A stretch of DNA of 64,000 nucleotides from Sulfitobacter sp. THAF37 (GTDB lineage Bacteria; Pseudomonadota; Alphaproteobacteria; Rhodobacterales; Rhodobacteraceae), in the NCBI RefSeq assembly GCF_009363555.1, contig NZ_CP045372.1:3049501-3113500 (forward strand), read 5' to 3'. The position numbers and the translations under genes are program-made. This document shows positions 16,932 to 25,735 of the stretch, piece after piece. The number at the start of each line of letters is the position of its first letter. Within the stretch, counting starts at the first letter, position 1. Below the pieces are notes generated by a model, which saw only the letters and a program-made list of their open reading frames with translations, did no database searches and had not been told where the DNA came from.

Positions 16932-17666
16932 TCAGACGATGAGTTCGCCATTCAGATAATCCCGGGCCACGGCGCTGCGCGGCTGGGGAAAGAACTCGGA
17001 CGCGGGGGCATGTTCGGCCACCCGCCCCCGATGCAGGAACACGACATCGTCGGCCATGCGCCGCGCCTGCCCCAGGTCGTGGGTGACAAAGACGATGCGC
17101 GTGCCGGTGTCGCGCGCCTGCGCCACGATCCGTTCGATCGCAAGGACCGAGGCCGGGTCGAGACTGGCGGTAGGCTCGTCGAGAAACATGATCTCGGGGT
17201 CGGTCGCCAGCGCGCGGGCCAGCGCCAGCCGCTGCGCCTCGCCCCCCGACAGCAGGCGCGCGGGCTGTCGGGCCTTGTGCGTCAGGCCGACATGGTCGAG
17301 CAGCGCGCGGCGCCGGTCGCGGTCCTTTCCCCGCGCCCGCAGCACGAAGTCGATGTTCGCGGCAACCGACCGGCGCAGCAGTACGGGCTTTTGAAACACC
17401 AGCGCCTGCCGCGACATCACCGCGCCCGGTTCCAGCCCTCCCCATGTGATCCGGCCCGACGTGGGCGGGATCAACCCATGCAGCAGTTTCAGCAACAGGC
17501 TCTTGCCCGCGCCGTTCGGTCCCATGACCATCGTGCAACCCGACCCCGCCAGATCAAGCGACAGACCGTCCAGCACCGGGGTCCCACGCAGGCGCAGAAC
17601 AAGGTCGCGCACCATCAGCGGCAGCATGGTGCCCTTGGCGTCAGGCATGGCGGCGGCGTCAGACAT
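16932..17666 (-). CDS. tupC: Tungstate ABC transporter ATP-binding protein
   Basis: A 244-residue ABC ATPase with Walker A GPNGAGKS, Q-loop ALVFQKPVLLRR, signature LSGGEAQR, Walker B IMFLDEPT and switch His (FVTHDL). No C-terminal TOBE domain is present. It energises uptake through TupB from the cytoplasmic side. Its start overlaps the tupB stop by 8 bp and tupA starts 26 bp after its end, so the three genes form one transcription unit. Confidence 0.9.
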   Translation of the reverse strand: MSDAAAMPDAKGTMLPLMVRDLVLRLRGTPVLDGLSLDLAGSGCTMVMGPNGAGKSLLLKLLHGLIPPTSGRITWGGLEPGAVMSRQALVFQKPVLLRRSVAANIDFVLRARGKDRDRRRALLDHVGLTHKARQPARLLSGGEAQRLALARALATDPEIMFLDEPTASLDPASVLAIERIVAQARDTGTRIVFVTHDLGQARRMADDVVFLHRGRVAEHAPASEFFPQPRSAVARDYLNGELIV

Positions 17667-18366
17667 AGGCCTGCCGTGTCGCGGTCATCCGCACCGATTG
17701 CGCCGCCGCGTTTACGCCAAGGGCGATCACCAGCAGGATGATCCCCAGCGCCAGCGCCAGTGCCAGATCTCCCTTGGACGTCTCCAGCGCGATGGCCGTG
17801 GTCATCACCCGCGTCAGGTGGTCGATGTTACCGCCGACGATGATCACGGCCCCCACTTCGGCAACCGCACGACCGAACCCGGCAAGGCCCACGGTCAAGA
17901 GCGAATAGCGCGCGTCCCATAGCAGCGCGCGCATGGTCTGCACCCGCGTCAGGCAAAGCGAGCGGAACTGTTCGGCGTATTCGCTATGCAGATCCTCCAA
18001 CACCTGCCGCGACAGGGCGGCGACAATGGGCGCGATCAGGATCGTCTGTGCCACGATCATGGCCGCGGGGGTGTATAGCAGCCCGAGAAACCCCAGCGGC
18101 CCCGAGCGGGAAAGGTAAAGATACACCAGCAGCCCCACCACAACCGGCGGCAGCCCCATCAGCGCATTCATGACGATCAGAACGACGCCGCGCCCCCGGA
18201 ACCGGGAAATGGCCACCAGAGCGCCCAGCGGCAGCCCGACAAGGCAGGCGATGGCGGTGGCCGACAGGCTGACCCGCAGCGACAGCAGCACGATCTCCAG
18301 CAGGTCGGCATCCACCGACCACACCAGCCCCAGCGCAAGGCCAAGAGCGTCCCAAATGCTGTGCAT
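17659..18366 (-). CDS. tupB: Tungstate ABC transporter permease
   Basis: A 235-residue inner-membrane permease with about five helices and the binding-protein-dependent transport (BPD) EAA-like loop, EYAEQFRSLCLTRVQTM. It is first in the tup operon. The ATG has GGGGA about 5 nt upstream. The 264 bp upstream contain an imperfect dyad around 18447-18464 (GGAGATTTCGCTATTTCC) that might be an operator for the regulator at the operon's end, but this is only a guess. Confidence 0.88.
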   Translation of the reverse strand: MHSIWDALGLALGLVWSVDADLLEIVLLSLRVSLSATAIACLVGLPLGALVAISRFRGRGVVLIVMNALMGLPPVVVGLLVYLYLSRSGPLGFLGLLYTPAAMIVAQTILIAPIVAALSRQVLEDLHSEYAEQFRSLCLTRVQTMRALLWDARYSLLTVGLAGFGRAVAEVGAVIIVGGNIDHLTRVMTTAIALETSKGDLALALALGIILLVIALGVNAAAQSVRMTATRQAYV

Positions 18367-18630
18367 AATTTCCCCAGACCTGCATTTTCTCCGGACTTGG
18401 CGCAGCTACGCCCGGGCGGAAACATAGATCAAGACCGAATTTTCGGGAGATTTCGCTATTTCCGGCCAAGATGTCGTATCTGGACCGTGGCCTGACAGTA
18501 TTGCAAAATTTACGGTCGTGGCAGGCTACAGCGCGCTGCTGCCCCGCAAATCGGCCGTTTTGCGATGCCCTGACCCGCGGCCCTGCGCACCGCTCGGACA
18601 GCGGCGCGCCGAAGGCCGGTACCGGATTAA

Positions 18631-20653
18631 TCACTCTACCGTCTGCTTTACGACCGACAGCAGTTCGCTGTTCCCGATCGGCTTTTCAATACGGGGCGCC
18701 GCCACCCTGGGATCATCGGCTGCGAAACTGCCGCCGTGGCCGCTGACCACGACAAATGGCACCGATTTCGCGTTCAGGGCTTCCGCGACGGGTGCCGAAC
18801 TCTCGTCGCCCAGTTCCGCGTCGAGCAGGACAATGTCCGGCGTGCCCCGGCGCAGCGCCTCAAGGGCGGCTTCGACGGTGCCGAACTGGCCGAAAACGTG
18901 ATGCCCTTCGGACGCGAGAAGATCGGCCAGATCAAGCGAGATGAGCGCATTATCCTCCACCACCATCACCGAAAGCACCGCCTTCTGCGGCTTCGGGCGC
19001 TGCGTCTCAGGCTCCGCAGGCGGTCCCGAAGGACGAACCTGCCGGTCCACCGGCAGGCTGAACCGATAGGAGATGCCATTCTCGTCCAATGTGCAGGTGA
19101 CTTCGCCCCCGAACTGGCCTTTGACCAAGTTCGCCAACAGGACAGACCCGAAGCCCCCCCTGGTATTGCCGAGGTCCGGAACAGCCTTGGCCGGCGCGCC
19201 GCTCTCCACCCAGTCGAGCGTCATGTTCTGGTCCGCGTCGACCGACCATGATACCGAAAGCCTGCCGTCGCGTTGCGCGATGCTGCCATACTTCAAGGCA
19301 TTGGTCATCAGCTCGTGCAGGATCATCGCAAACGGCTGCGCCTGCTGCGGGGAGAGCAGGAGGCGCGGGCCGTCCAGGGTGACACGTTCGGATATCTCGG
19401 AACCCAATGGCGCCAACTCGTCCTCAAGCAGGTCGCGGAATGCAAGGTTCGTCCATCTTTTCCGGCCCAGCAGGGAATGCACCCGCGACAGCGCGGTAAA
19501 TCTGTCGATCAGCTTGGCCTTCACATCCGCCACATCGGTGCCCTTGGTCATGCGCGTGATGGACTGAATCACCGCCAGCATGTTGCGCGCCCGGTGGTCG
19601 ATCTCGGCGGCCATGACCCTCTCACGCTCCCGGTGACGTTCGCGGTTGATCCAGACCATTGCGGTCTCAAGCACCCTTTCCACCAGCGCAACGCTCACGG
19701 GGGGCACCTGCCCTCCTCGGCTGACCTGTAGATAAAGAACAGACACCGCCTGCCCGCTTTCCATCCAGGGTATGGCGAGGAAGCCGCCGATGCCCGCGTC
19801 CTCCAGCTGGCGACGGTCGCTGTCGGTCAGCCCCGGATCTGTCGCAACCAGCTGCAAGGCTTCGCCCGACATGAGCCGGTCGATCTGTTGCGGGGTGAAA
19901 AGAGTCTCACCGGTCGGGGCCGAACCATCGCCGCACCATTCACGGGTCACGGAGACGACCGGTTTGCCGTCGGATATCGTCCGCTCCAACATGCCGGTCC
20001 GCGATGCCTTCAACAGCTTGCCCAGACGCTCCAGCACCAGCTCCAGCGCCTCGTCGGTATTGCCCACAGGCGCGCAGGCCCTGGTTCAGCGCCACGAGAC
20101 CTTCGGCGTTCCGGGTCTCGATCACCCTTTCGGTGGTTTCGTTCCCTGAATTGAATATCCCCACGATGCGCCCGTCCTCGGCCCGCAGGGGCGTGAAGCT
20201 GTAGTTCCAGTAGGTCTCCTCCTCAAAGCCGTAGCGCGACATGGGCAGCAACTGGTCCTCAAGGAACATTCCCTTTCCGCTGCCGATGATCTGCGCAAAC
20301 TGCGGCTGAATGATGTGCCAGATGTCCGCCCAAACGTCCTGGGCCCGCGCGCCAAGCGCATCGGGATGGCGCGGCCCCGGAATGGGCGCCCAGGCGTCAT
20401 TGTAGAGCAATCGCAGCTCGGGTCCCCAGTAGATCGCCGTCGGAAAGGCCGAGTTCAACGCGATCGACAACGCCGAACGCAGCGTCTGCGGCCATGTCTC
20501 GGGCGGCCCGAAAGAGTGATCGCGCCAATCATAGCTTCGTATACGTTGGGCCATCTCGCCGTTACCGGCAAGAAAGTCCATCGGATCGTAAACACTTTGT
20601 TTTCTAAGCACAGACGCGCTTCTCCCCCCCGCGGGCAACGCTTCGGCGGCCAT
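18631..20653 (-). pseudogene. PAS-GAF-HWE histidine kinase with receiver domain, split by a frameshift
   Basis: Two minus-strand frames form one protein. Residues from the ATG at 20653 encode a PAS domain (AFPTAIYWGPELRLLYNDAW, EETYWNYSFTPLRAEDG). After NQGLRA the frame shifts, and the second frame continues VGNTDEALELVLERLGKLL into a GAF-like domain, the HWE kinase (AEIDHRARNMLAVIQSIT, HELMTNALKYGS, WVESGAP) and a C-terminal receiver (VVEDNALISL, LLDAELGD, KPIG). A single extra base in the run rendered GCCTGTGGGCAA (near 20068-20074) explains the break. All catalytic motifs remain, so the lesion is recent, a sequencing error, or the downstream half is made separately from the GTG beside the shift. 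HWE kinases often serve light or general stress signalling. Confidence 0.75.
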
Positions 20654-20697
20654 GATCTGTCCCCGGTCAACCGATACTAGAACGCAAGTGCGCCACA

Positions 20698-21036
20698 TCA
20701 AGGACAATGATACAAATTATTTACCTTACCGGCCCGCGCTCCCCGCTCCGCCCGCAAAGACACCTGCTCCAGCAAATATCGCAGGCGCCCGATCCTTTCT
20801 TGAGCGGCAAGGATGCCGTGGGGTGCGAATAGCTCGAACTCCAGGCATCTTTGGTGAAGCCGAGCAACCTTTACAGCCTTGTAGCAGTTCGGAAACGAAA
20901 TAAGGCTCCCCGTGTTCGGCTGCGAAACAGAAATATCCGCCGGTTCCCGGCACCAAGCCGCGAGCAGTCTTCGCCAGCACCACCAATGTTCTTCCAGCCC
21001 AGGTGTTTGACCCCACGCCAGAGCATGGGCAGCCAA
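20698..21036 (-). pseudogene. Possible decayed reading frame, unrecognised
   Basis: The gap between the HWE kinase and the RTX gene holds minus-strand coding-like sequence in two frames: TARGLVPGTGGYFCFAAEHG in one, then CLEFELFAPHGILAAQERIG and RLRYLLEQVSLRAERG in the next, as if a frameshift joined them. No family was recognised, no good start or ribosome-binding site is visible, and base composition is lower in GC than the neighbours. It may be a relic or chance. Confidence 0.25.
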
Positions 21037-21107
21037 CTCAGCTCCGTAAACAAAGGCAGGAGCGGCCCCTATTCAAAGAGGCCGCTTTCGATCTTGGCAG
21101 GTCAATT

Positions 21108-22493
21108 TCAGAGTATGAAATCATCCGAACTCATGGAAGTCACATCCAAGAGCATTATCGTCAGGTCAGCTACGCCATCGCCATCAATATCGCCTTCGAC
21201 GAAACCGTCACCGCCATCCGTGAAAAAGCGCAGTTGTCCTTCTGCACTGAATTCAGAAGTTCCGATGTAGGTGAATTTTTGGTTGCCAGTGGCCGACACC
21301 CTCGCATCGATAGACGCCAGTTCAAGTATGTCACCCGCTTCGAAGTCAAGAATGACATCCTGCTGAGAGAGCGTGCTTTCCGAGACCGAGTTGAATTCGA
21401 ACACATCCGCCCCAGCGCCGCCTTCAAGAGTGTCGGCCCCGGTGCCGCCACGCAGCAGATCATTTCCGCCATCGCCTATGAGGCTGTCATCGCCGCTGCC
21501 CCCGACCATGGTGTCTTCGCCCTCATCCCCGCGCAGCAGATCGTTTCCTCCGCCCCCTTTCAGCGTATCTGCTCCTTCTCCGCCGCGCAGGAGGTCGTTT
21601 CCGCTGCCGCCGCGCAGGACGTCGTTGCCCTCATCACCGTGGAGTTGGTCGTTGCCCTGATCACCCGTCAGAACATCGTCACCGTCCTTACCGCGGATCG
21701 AATCGTTGCCTTCGTCGCCGCGCAGCACATCATCGCCCGCACCACCGTTCAGGGTATCGTCGCCAATCCGACCACGAAGCAGATCATCGCCACTGCCGCC
21801 GCGGATCAGATCGTTGCCGTCGTCTCCATACAGCTCGTCGTTGTTGCTGCCACCGTCAATGAGATCGTCGCCTTCATCGCCGCGTATCACATCCTCGCCG
21901 CTACCTCCGACCAGCGTATCGTCACCCGTTCTGCCGCGCAGCAGATCGTCACCGTCATCTCCATTCAAGAGATCCTGGTTGGCACCGCCAGATATGAAGT
22001 CGTCGCCATTTCCACCTGCCAGGGTGTCATCTCCGCCTTTCCCATTCATGACGTTGTCGAAATCGTCACCGGAAAAATCGTCAGGCAGTTCGGTGCCGAT
22101 GTATGGGTTCGGGAAAACCTCGCCGGCCACCGGCGACAGGTCGACGCCAAGCACGACGGCACCCAAGAGGTTCGGCAAGCTGTCTGGGTAATGGAAGTAG
22201 ATTTCACCGCCCGCCGTGAAGGCAATGAGATCGACTGAACTACCGAGCGGGACAAGCAGCCCACCCACAATGATACCCGGAGTAGCTGTTCCGGCACCGA
22301 TGTACGATATGGGCTCTCCCCCAAATGTACTTGTGCCATCATCACTTTCCTGAAGCGTTCCGTCATTGTCAGACAAATCAGCGAACTGGCTCCCTGAAAA
22401 ATCTCCCAGAATGATGTTCGGAGCGGTTTGCAATAGATCCGTCCCAAGCAACGTACCGTTGTATTGGAACACCCGGATTTCCTTAGTAGGCAT
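21108..22493 (-). CDS. RTX (hemolysin-type Ca2+-binding repeat) protein, type I secreted
   Basis: A 461-residue acidic protein. Residues 1-140 form a beta-rich domain beginning EIRVFQYNGTLLGTDLLQTA. About residues 144-375 are an uninterrupted array of RTX nonapeptides (GGxGxDxLx; for example GGSGDDLLRGRIGDDTLNGG) that bind calcium and fold into a parallel beta-roll outside the cell. The last 80 residues (ADVFEFNSVSESTLSQQDVI, then LDFEAGDILELASID and a terminal DDFIL) are the serralysin-type C-terminal module carrying the uncleaved type I secretion signal. No catalytic domain is visible, and no ABC/MFP secretion genes are adjacent. A run of A/T-rich intergenic DNA precedes it. It may be a surface or adhesion protein. 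Confidence 0.88.
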   Translation of the reverse strand: MPTKEIRVFQYNGTLLGTDLLQTAPNIILGDFSGSQFADLSDNDGTLQESDDGTSTFGGEPISYIGAGTATPGIIVGGLLVPLGSSVDLIAFTAGGEIYFHYPDSLPNLLGAVVLGVDLSPVAGEVFPNPYIGTELPDDFSGDDFDNVMNGKGGDDTLAGGNGDDFISGGANQDLLNGDDGDDLLRGRTGDDTLVGGSGEDVIRGDEGDDLIDGGSNNDELYGDDGNDLIRGGSGDDLLRGRIGDDTLNGGAGDDVLRGDEGNDSIRGKDGDDVLTGDQGNDQLHGDEGNDVLRGGSGNDLLRGGEGADTLKGGGGNDLLRGDEGEDTMVGGSGDDSLIGDGGNDLLRGGTGADTLEGGAGADVFEFNSVSESTLSQQDVILDFEAGDILELASIDARVSATGNQKFTYIGTSEFSAEGQLRFFTDGGDGFVEGDIDGDGVADLTIMLLDVTSMSSDDFIL

Positions 22494-22712
22494 TGGTAAA
22501 CCTCACTTTTTAAGTTAAAAAGTGCAACCTTCAGTCGGAAGCACCACCCCCAGGGTTGTATTTGAATGTGGCGAATTTAAGAAAATCGTAAAGAATTCAC
22601 ATCAGGTGGCGACGTTTAGGCGCCCGAATTAACGAAAATTTAGTGATTTGCGATTAACGCAACCTGCCCGCTGCAACGGATCCCGCGGTTTCGTTGCAGC
22701 GGGCAGCATCTC

Positions 22713-22912
22713 GTTTCCGGACCCATAGATTTTGCATGTTCACGTCGACGGGCCTTATCACGCGCCTGTGAAACTTGCGCCGGAACAGTGACGCTATTCC
22801 AAGCAGATGTGACGCCCCTCTCTGGCCATTGCGGCGCAATGCTCTGCCGGGCAATGGGCTGCTGGAAACTCTGTCAAACCGGCGGTGCAGGATGAATGGG
22901 TCCTGATCCCGC
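22713..22912. repeat. Decayed, rearranged copy of the 30.5-kb TIR element
   Basis: GGACCCAT near 22719 and ATGGGTCC near 22897 mark degenerate inverted ends. CTGTCAAAC near 22871 matches the reverse complement of the element's subterminal CAGTTTGACAG. Bases 22788-22815 match 30610-30637 at 24 of 28 positions (core CAAGCAGATGTGACGC), and GCGCAATGCTCTGCCGGGCA matches the reverse complement of the element's interior at 19 of 20. The relative orientation of the blocks differs from the intact copy. The rest of this gap (22494-22712 and 22913-23064) shows only AT-rich leader sequence of the RTX gene and nothing else recognisable. Confidence 0.6.
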
Positions 22913-23064
22913 CGCACGTCAAGCGAGAGGAACTTTGAGTTTCTGCGAATTGCCGCCAAAGCTACGGTTTGGCCTGCCCACGCCCCCGCACACAGACAAC
23001 CTGCAAACGCGGACCCGAACGCGAGCGAAAAATACGAAATTTAGATTGAAAGTCAGGTGGTTCA

Positions 23065-23140
<76 letters not shown>

Positions 23141-23175
23141 GGCCCGGCTCTCTTAGCCCAAGGCCGGGTGCCGCA

Positions 23176-23745
23176 TCAAGCCCCTAATGTCAGGCGCTCC
23201 TGATGTCCGCCCGCGACGTGAAACACCACGCCCTGCCCGCCGCCGATTTCGCGCAGCGCGGATGGCGTTTGGCCGGTCAGGATCAGACGCAACATGCGCG
23301 AGGTAATGCCATGGGTCACAAGGACCGACGGCCTGTCCAGACCGGCGAGAAACGCGGTACAACGGCGGTGCAGTGCCGCCAGCCCTTCGCCGCCGGGTGC
23401 CAGTTCGTACAATTCGAAACCGTCCCGCGCGCCGGTTCGCGCGATGAGGTCTGCGCGGTCCTCTCCGGCCCAGTCGCCCAGCCCGATCTCTGCCAGGGCG
23501 GGGTCCGTCAGCAGCGCGCCGGGCATGTCCCGCATCACGATCCGCGCGGTCTGAACGGCTCTGCCCTGGGGGCTGCTGATCACCTGAAAGCCCGTCAGGT
23601 CGCGTTGTGCCAATATGCGCCGCTGCGCTTCGGCCTGCGCCCGCCCCTGATCGGTCAGGTCGGCGTGGAAATGCCCCTGCAGCCGACCGCTTGCATTCCA
23701 CGTCGTCTCGCCGTGGCGCAGGATGTAAAGCGGCGGCGGCGTCAT
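23176..23745 (-). CDS. Histidine phosphatase family protein
   Basis: A 189-residue protein of the phosphoglycerate-mutase-like superfamily. The catalytic LRHGETTWN carries the phospho-acceptor His, VISSPQGRAVQTA the second Arg, and VLVTHGITSRML the second catalytic His. Substrate is unknown (phosphosugar or nucleotide loop phosphatases are related). Its ATG overlaps the stop of the next upstream gene by ATGA, which decided the start. It is a diverged paralogue of that neighbour, so the pair probably arose by tandem duplication. Confidence 0.85.
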   Translation of the reverse strand: MTPPPLYILRHGETTWNASGRLQGHFHADLTDQGRAQAEAQRRILAQRDLTGFQVISSPQGRAVQTARIVMRDMPGALLTDPALAEIGLGDWAGEDRADLIARTGARDGFELYELAPGGEGLAALHRRCTAFLAGLDRPSVLVTHGITSRMLRLILTGQTPSALREIGGGQGVVFHVAGGHQERLTLGA

Positions 23746-24320
23746 TCGGGCGCTTCCAGGCATGTCTCGATGCCGTCTTTCAGCACGTAGACGCATCCCT
23801 GAAGGTTCGACAGCCCCCCGGCGGCCTCCGGCGGCAGGCCACAGGCTTCCGCCCGCAGAACCTGCCCCAAGAGCCCGTGTGCAACGACGACGGTGGGACG
23901 GTCGAGGCTGCGCATGAAATCGCGGATACGGTCCTGAAAGGCCGCCAGCCCCTCTCCGCCCGGCGCGACTTCGTAGATGTCGAGCGGCGTCGGCGCACGG
24001 GCAGCGAGATCCGGTTGCGTCGCGAGGATCTCGTCACGCAGCAATCCCTGCCACGCGCCCGCGTTGATCTCCATCAGGCGCGGATCGGTGCGGTACGCGG
24101 CCCCTCTCAGCGCGATATCGGCCGTCTGCCGTGTCCGCCCCAGGGGCGACACAAAGATCGCCGGCCTTTGCGCGAGGATCGGCGGCATCAGGTCGGCCTG
24201 GCGCCGCGCTTCGGCGGCTCCCTGTTCGGTCAAAGGGGAATCGAGCTGGCCCTGAAGCCGGTATTCGCGGTTCCATTCCGTTTGGCCATGGCGCAGGAAC
24301 CAGATCGTCGGATATGTCAT
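23742..24320 (-). CDS. Histidine phosphatase family protein (paralogue)
   Basis: A 192-residue phosphoglycerate-mutase-like protein: FLRHGQTEWNREYRLQGQLD with the catalytic His, FVSPLGRTRQTADIAL, and VVVAHGLLGQVLRAE with the second His. The Glu-containing EINAGAWQGL segment holds the acid catalyst. The open frame extends upstream into unrelated sequence; MTYPTIWFLRHG is the natural start. It is translationally coupled to the second paralogue at 23176-23745. Substrate unknown. Confidence 0.85.
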   Translation of the reverse strand: MTYPTIWFLRHGQTEWNREYRLQGQLDSPLTEQGAAEARRQADLMPPILAQRPAIFVSPLGRTRQTADIALRGAAYRTDPRLMEINAGAWQGLLRDEILATQPDLAARAPTPLDIYEVAPGGEGLAAFQDRIRDFMRSLDRPTVVVAHGLLGQVLRAEACGLPPEAAGGLSNLQGCVYVLKDGIETCLEAPE

Positions 24321-24524
24321 GTCTGCACTTTCTGCATCCCGCTTCGCATTGCGCGAACCGGCGATGAATCGCCTGCGTTGCATAAAGGACTCAGACGGTG
24401 CGGAACACCCCCGCGATCGCCCGATCGGCGCTGAATTGGTGTTGAGCTGGCGCACGCAAGAGCAGACAACTGGGCCATCGGCACCCGGACAACCGGGGCT
24501 TGCAGAACCTGTTGGAGCAGCATC

Positions 24525-25238
24525 ATGAAAACCTACCTTACTGCCGCGCTTGGCAGTGCCCTTCTTTTTGCCACTACCGCACATGCGGTCGAGATAACCG
24601 GTGGGTCGGCACAGCTGTCCTATTCCGGGTTCACCACCAATACCGACGTCGACAAGCTGTCCGCCGAAGGATCGGTCGAACTGGGATTCGACCGGAACAT
24701 CGGTGCGCAGCTTGATCTGGGGCTGACCAAGTTCGGCGCGACAGACGAAGACGTGCAGACCATCGGGGTGCACGGCATCTACCATGTCGATGAATTTACG
24801 TCGCTTGGGGCGTTCTACGTGAACGACAATTTCAATGCGGGCGATGCCGATTTCTACGGCATCGAGGCGGGCCACGAAATGGCTTTGTGGGACTTCGAAG
24901 GGTATCTTGGCCGTCTTGATGACAGCGCCGCGGACGCGACGCTCCTGGGCGTGTCGGCCCGGTACGAATTGCAGAACGGCATCGGTGTCACCGGGGCACT
25001 TGACCACCTGAACCCCGAAGGCGTCGGCGATGCGACCCGTCTTGGCGTTAAAGTCGACCGGGACGTGATCGGCAGCGACGTCAACCTGTTTCTCGAAGTC
25101 GGCGCGGTTCGCGCGGATGTCGGCGGCGGAAGCGACACGGAAACCTATGTCGGCATCGGCGGCAAGTATGTCTTTGGCGCAGAACGCGGTGCGACCTTTG
25201 AACAGCGCGGGCTTGCGAAATTCCTGCCTGGCTTCTGA
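24525..25238 (+). CDS. Outer-membrane beta-barrel (porin-like) protein
   Basis: A 237-residue protein with a Sec signal peptide (MKTYLTAALGSALLFATTAHA, cleaved before VEITGG). The mature part alternates hydrophobic and polar residues in many short strands (AQLSYSGFTTN, GSVELGFDRN, TYVGIGGKYVFG), as in barrels such as YfaZ-like or small porins. A second strand pattern recurs about every 20 residues. It ends in -LPGF with a terminal aromatic residue, a common outer-membrane insertion signal. GGAG lies 7 nt before the ATG. It is divergent from the phosphatase pair. Function is unknown. Confidence 0.75.
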   Translation: MKTYLTAALGSALLFATTAHAVEITGGSAQLSYSGFTTNTDVDKLSAEGSVELGFDRNIGAQLDLGLTKFGATDEDVQTIGVHGIYHVDEFTSLGAFYVNDNFNAGDADFYGIEAGHEMALWDFEGYLGRLDDSAADATLLGVSARYELQNGIGVTGALDHLNPEGVGDATRLGVKVDRDVIGSDVNLFLEVGAVRADVGGGSDTETYVGIGGKYVFGAERGATFEQRGLAKFLPGF

Positions 25239-25249
25239 ACCGAATTCGA

Positions 25250-25272
25250 GGGGCGCGGCATTGCTGCGCCCC
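25250..25272 (+). terminator. Possible terminator hairpin after the beta-barrel gene
   Basis: GGGGCGC pairs with GCGCCCC about 12 bp after the stop codon, with inner GC..GC pairing. No T-run follows, so it may act only as an mRNA 3'-end stabiliser. Confidence 0.4.
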
Positions 25273-25380
25273 CATATCATGAGAAGAGCTGTCAAAGACC
25301 GCCGGTCCGGCGCTGTCCCCTGTTATCCGACAGGCCATTCAAACCAAGGAAAGGTGTTTAGTCAGACGACTGAAAGGCGC

Positions 25381-25450
25381 GGGAAAAATGGTGGGTGATA
25401 AGAGATTTAGCTCCTGACCCAGAGTGCCCGCAGGGCGCGCGTCGGTCAGG
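25381..25450 (-). repeat. Copy 1 of a 70-bp repeat containing a tRNA-Val 3' end
   Basis: This 70-bp unit matches 25488-25557 at 68 of 70 positions. Its first part reproduces the last ~30 nt of the tRNA-Val(CAC) gene (TGGTGGGTGATAAGAGATTT), including CCA, but the T-loop lacks one base, so it cannot be a functional tRNA half. The second part contains a TGACC...GGTCA dyad with a GC-rich centre. Confidence 0.8.
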
Positions 25451-25487
25451 CGATCAACACGCTGACCGGTCGATCCACAAGGCACGC

Positions 25488-25557
25488 GGGAAGAATGGTG
25501 GGTGATAAGAGATTTAACTCCTGACCCAGAGTGCCCGCAGGGCGCGCGTCGGTCAGG
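25488..25557 (-). repeat. Copy 2 of the 70-bp tRNA-Val 3'-end repeat
   Basis: A near-identical copy of 25381-25450, spaced 107 bp from it start to start and 46 bp before the genuine tRNA-Val(CAC). The order of partial, partial, complete tRNA is what repeated integration at, or duplication of, the tRNA 3' end would leave. The remainder of this gap (25273-25380) shows nothing recognisable. Confidence 0.8.
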
Positions 25558-25602
25558 CTCTCCGTCTGGCGGAACCTGTCATCACCCCAAATGGTAGGAA
25601 AA

Positions 25603-25677
25603 TGGTGGGTGATAAGAGATTTGAACTCCTGACATCTTCGATGTGAACGAAGCGCTCTACCACTGAGCTAATCACCC
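25603..25677 (-). tRNA. tRNA-Val(CAC)
   Basis: A 75-nt cloverleaf on the minus strand: acceptor GGGTGAT pairing ATCACCC, anticodon CAC (complement at 25643-25645), T-loop TTCAAAT and encoded CCA. Two partial copies of its 3' end lie directly downstream of the gene (at lower coordinates). Confidence 0.95.
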
Positions 25678-25735
25678 TTGCCGCGCGAATTAGCCAATCG
25701 CGCGGGACGTTGCAAGAGGGGAAGCGAAAAACCTG

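Noticed and set aside
21003..22238. Long plus-strand open frame opposite the RTX gene
   Set aside because: It is the antisense of a strongly periodic GGxGxDxL repeat, which keeps all frames open; the protein is itself repetitive nonsense, and the minus-strand product has clear RTX motifs and a secretion signal.
24321..24524. Short open frames between the phosphatase and beta-barrel genes
   Set aside because: No ribosome-binding site, no family match, and they overlap the divergent promoter region.
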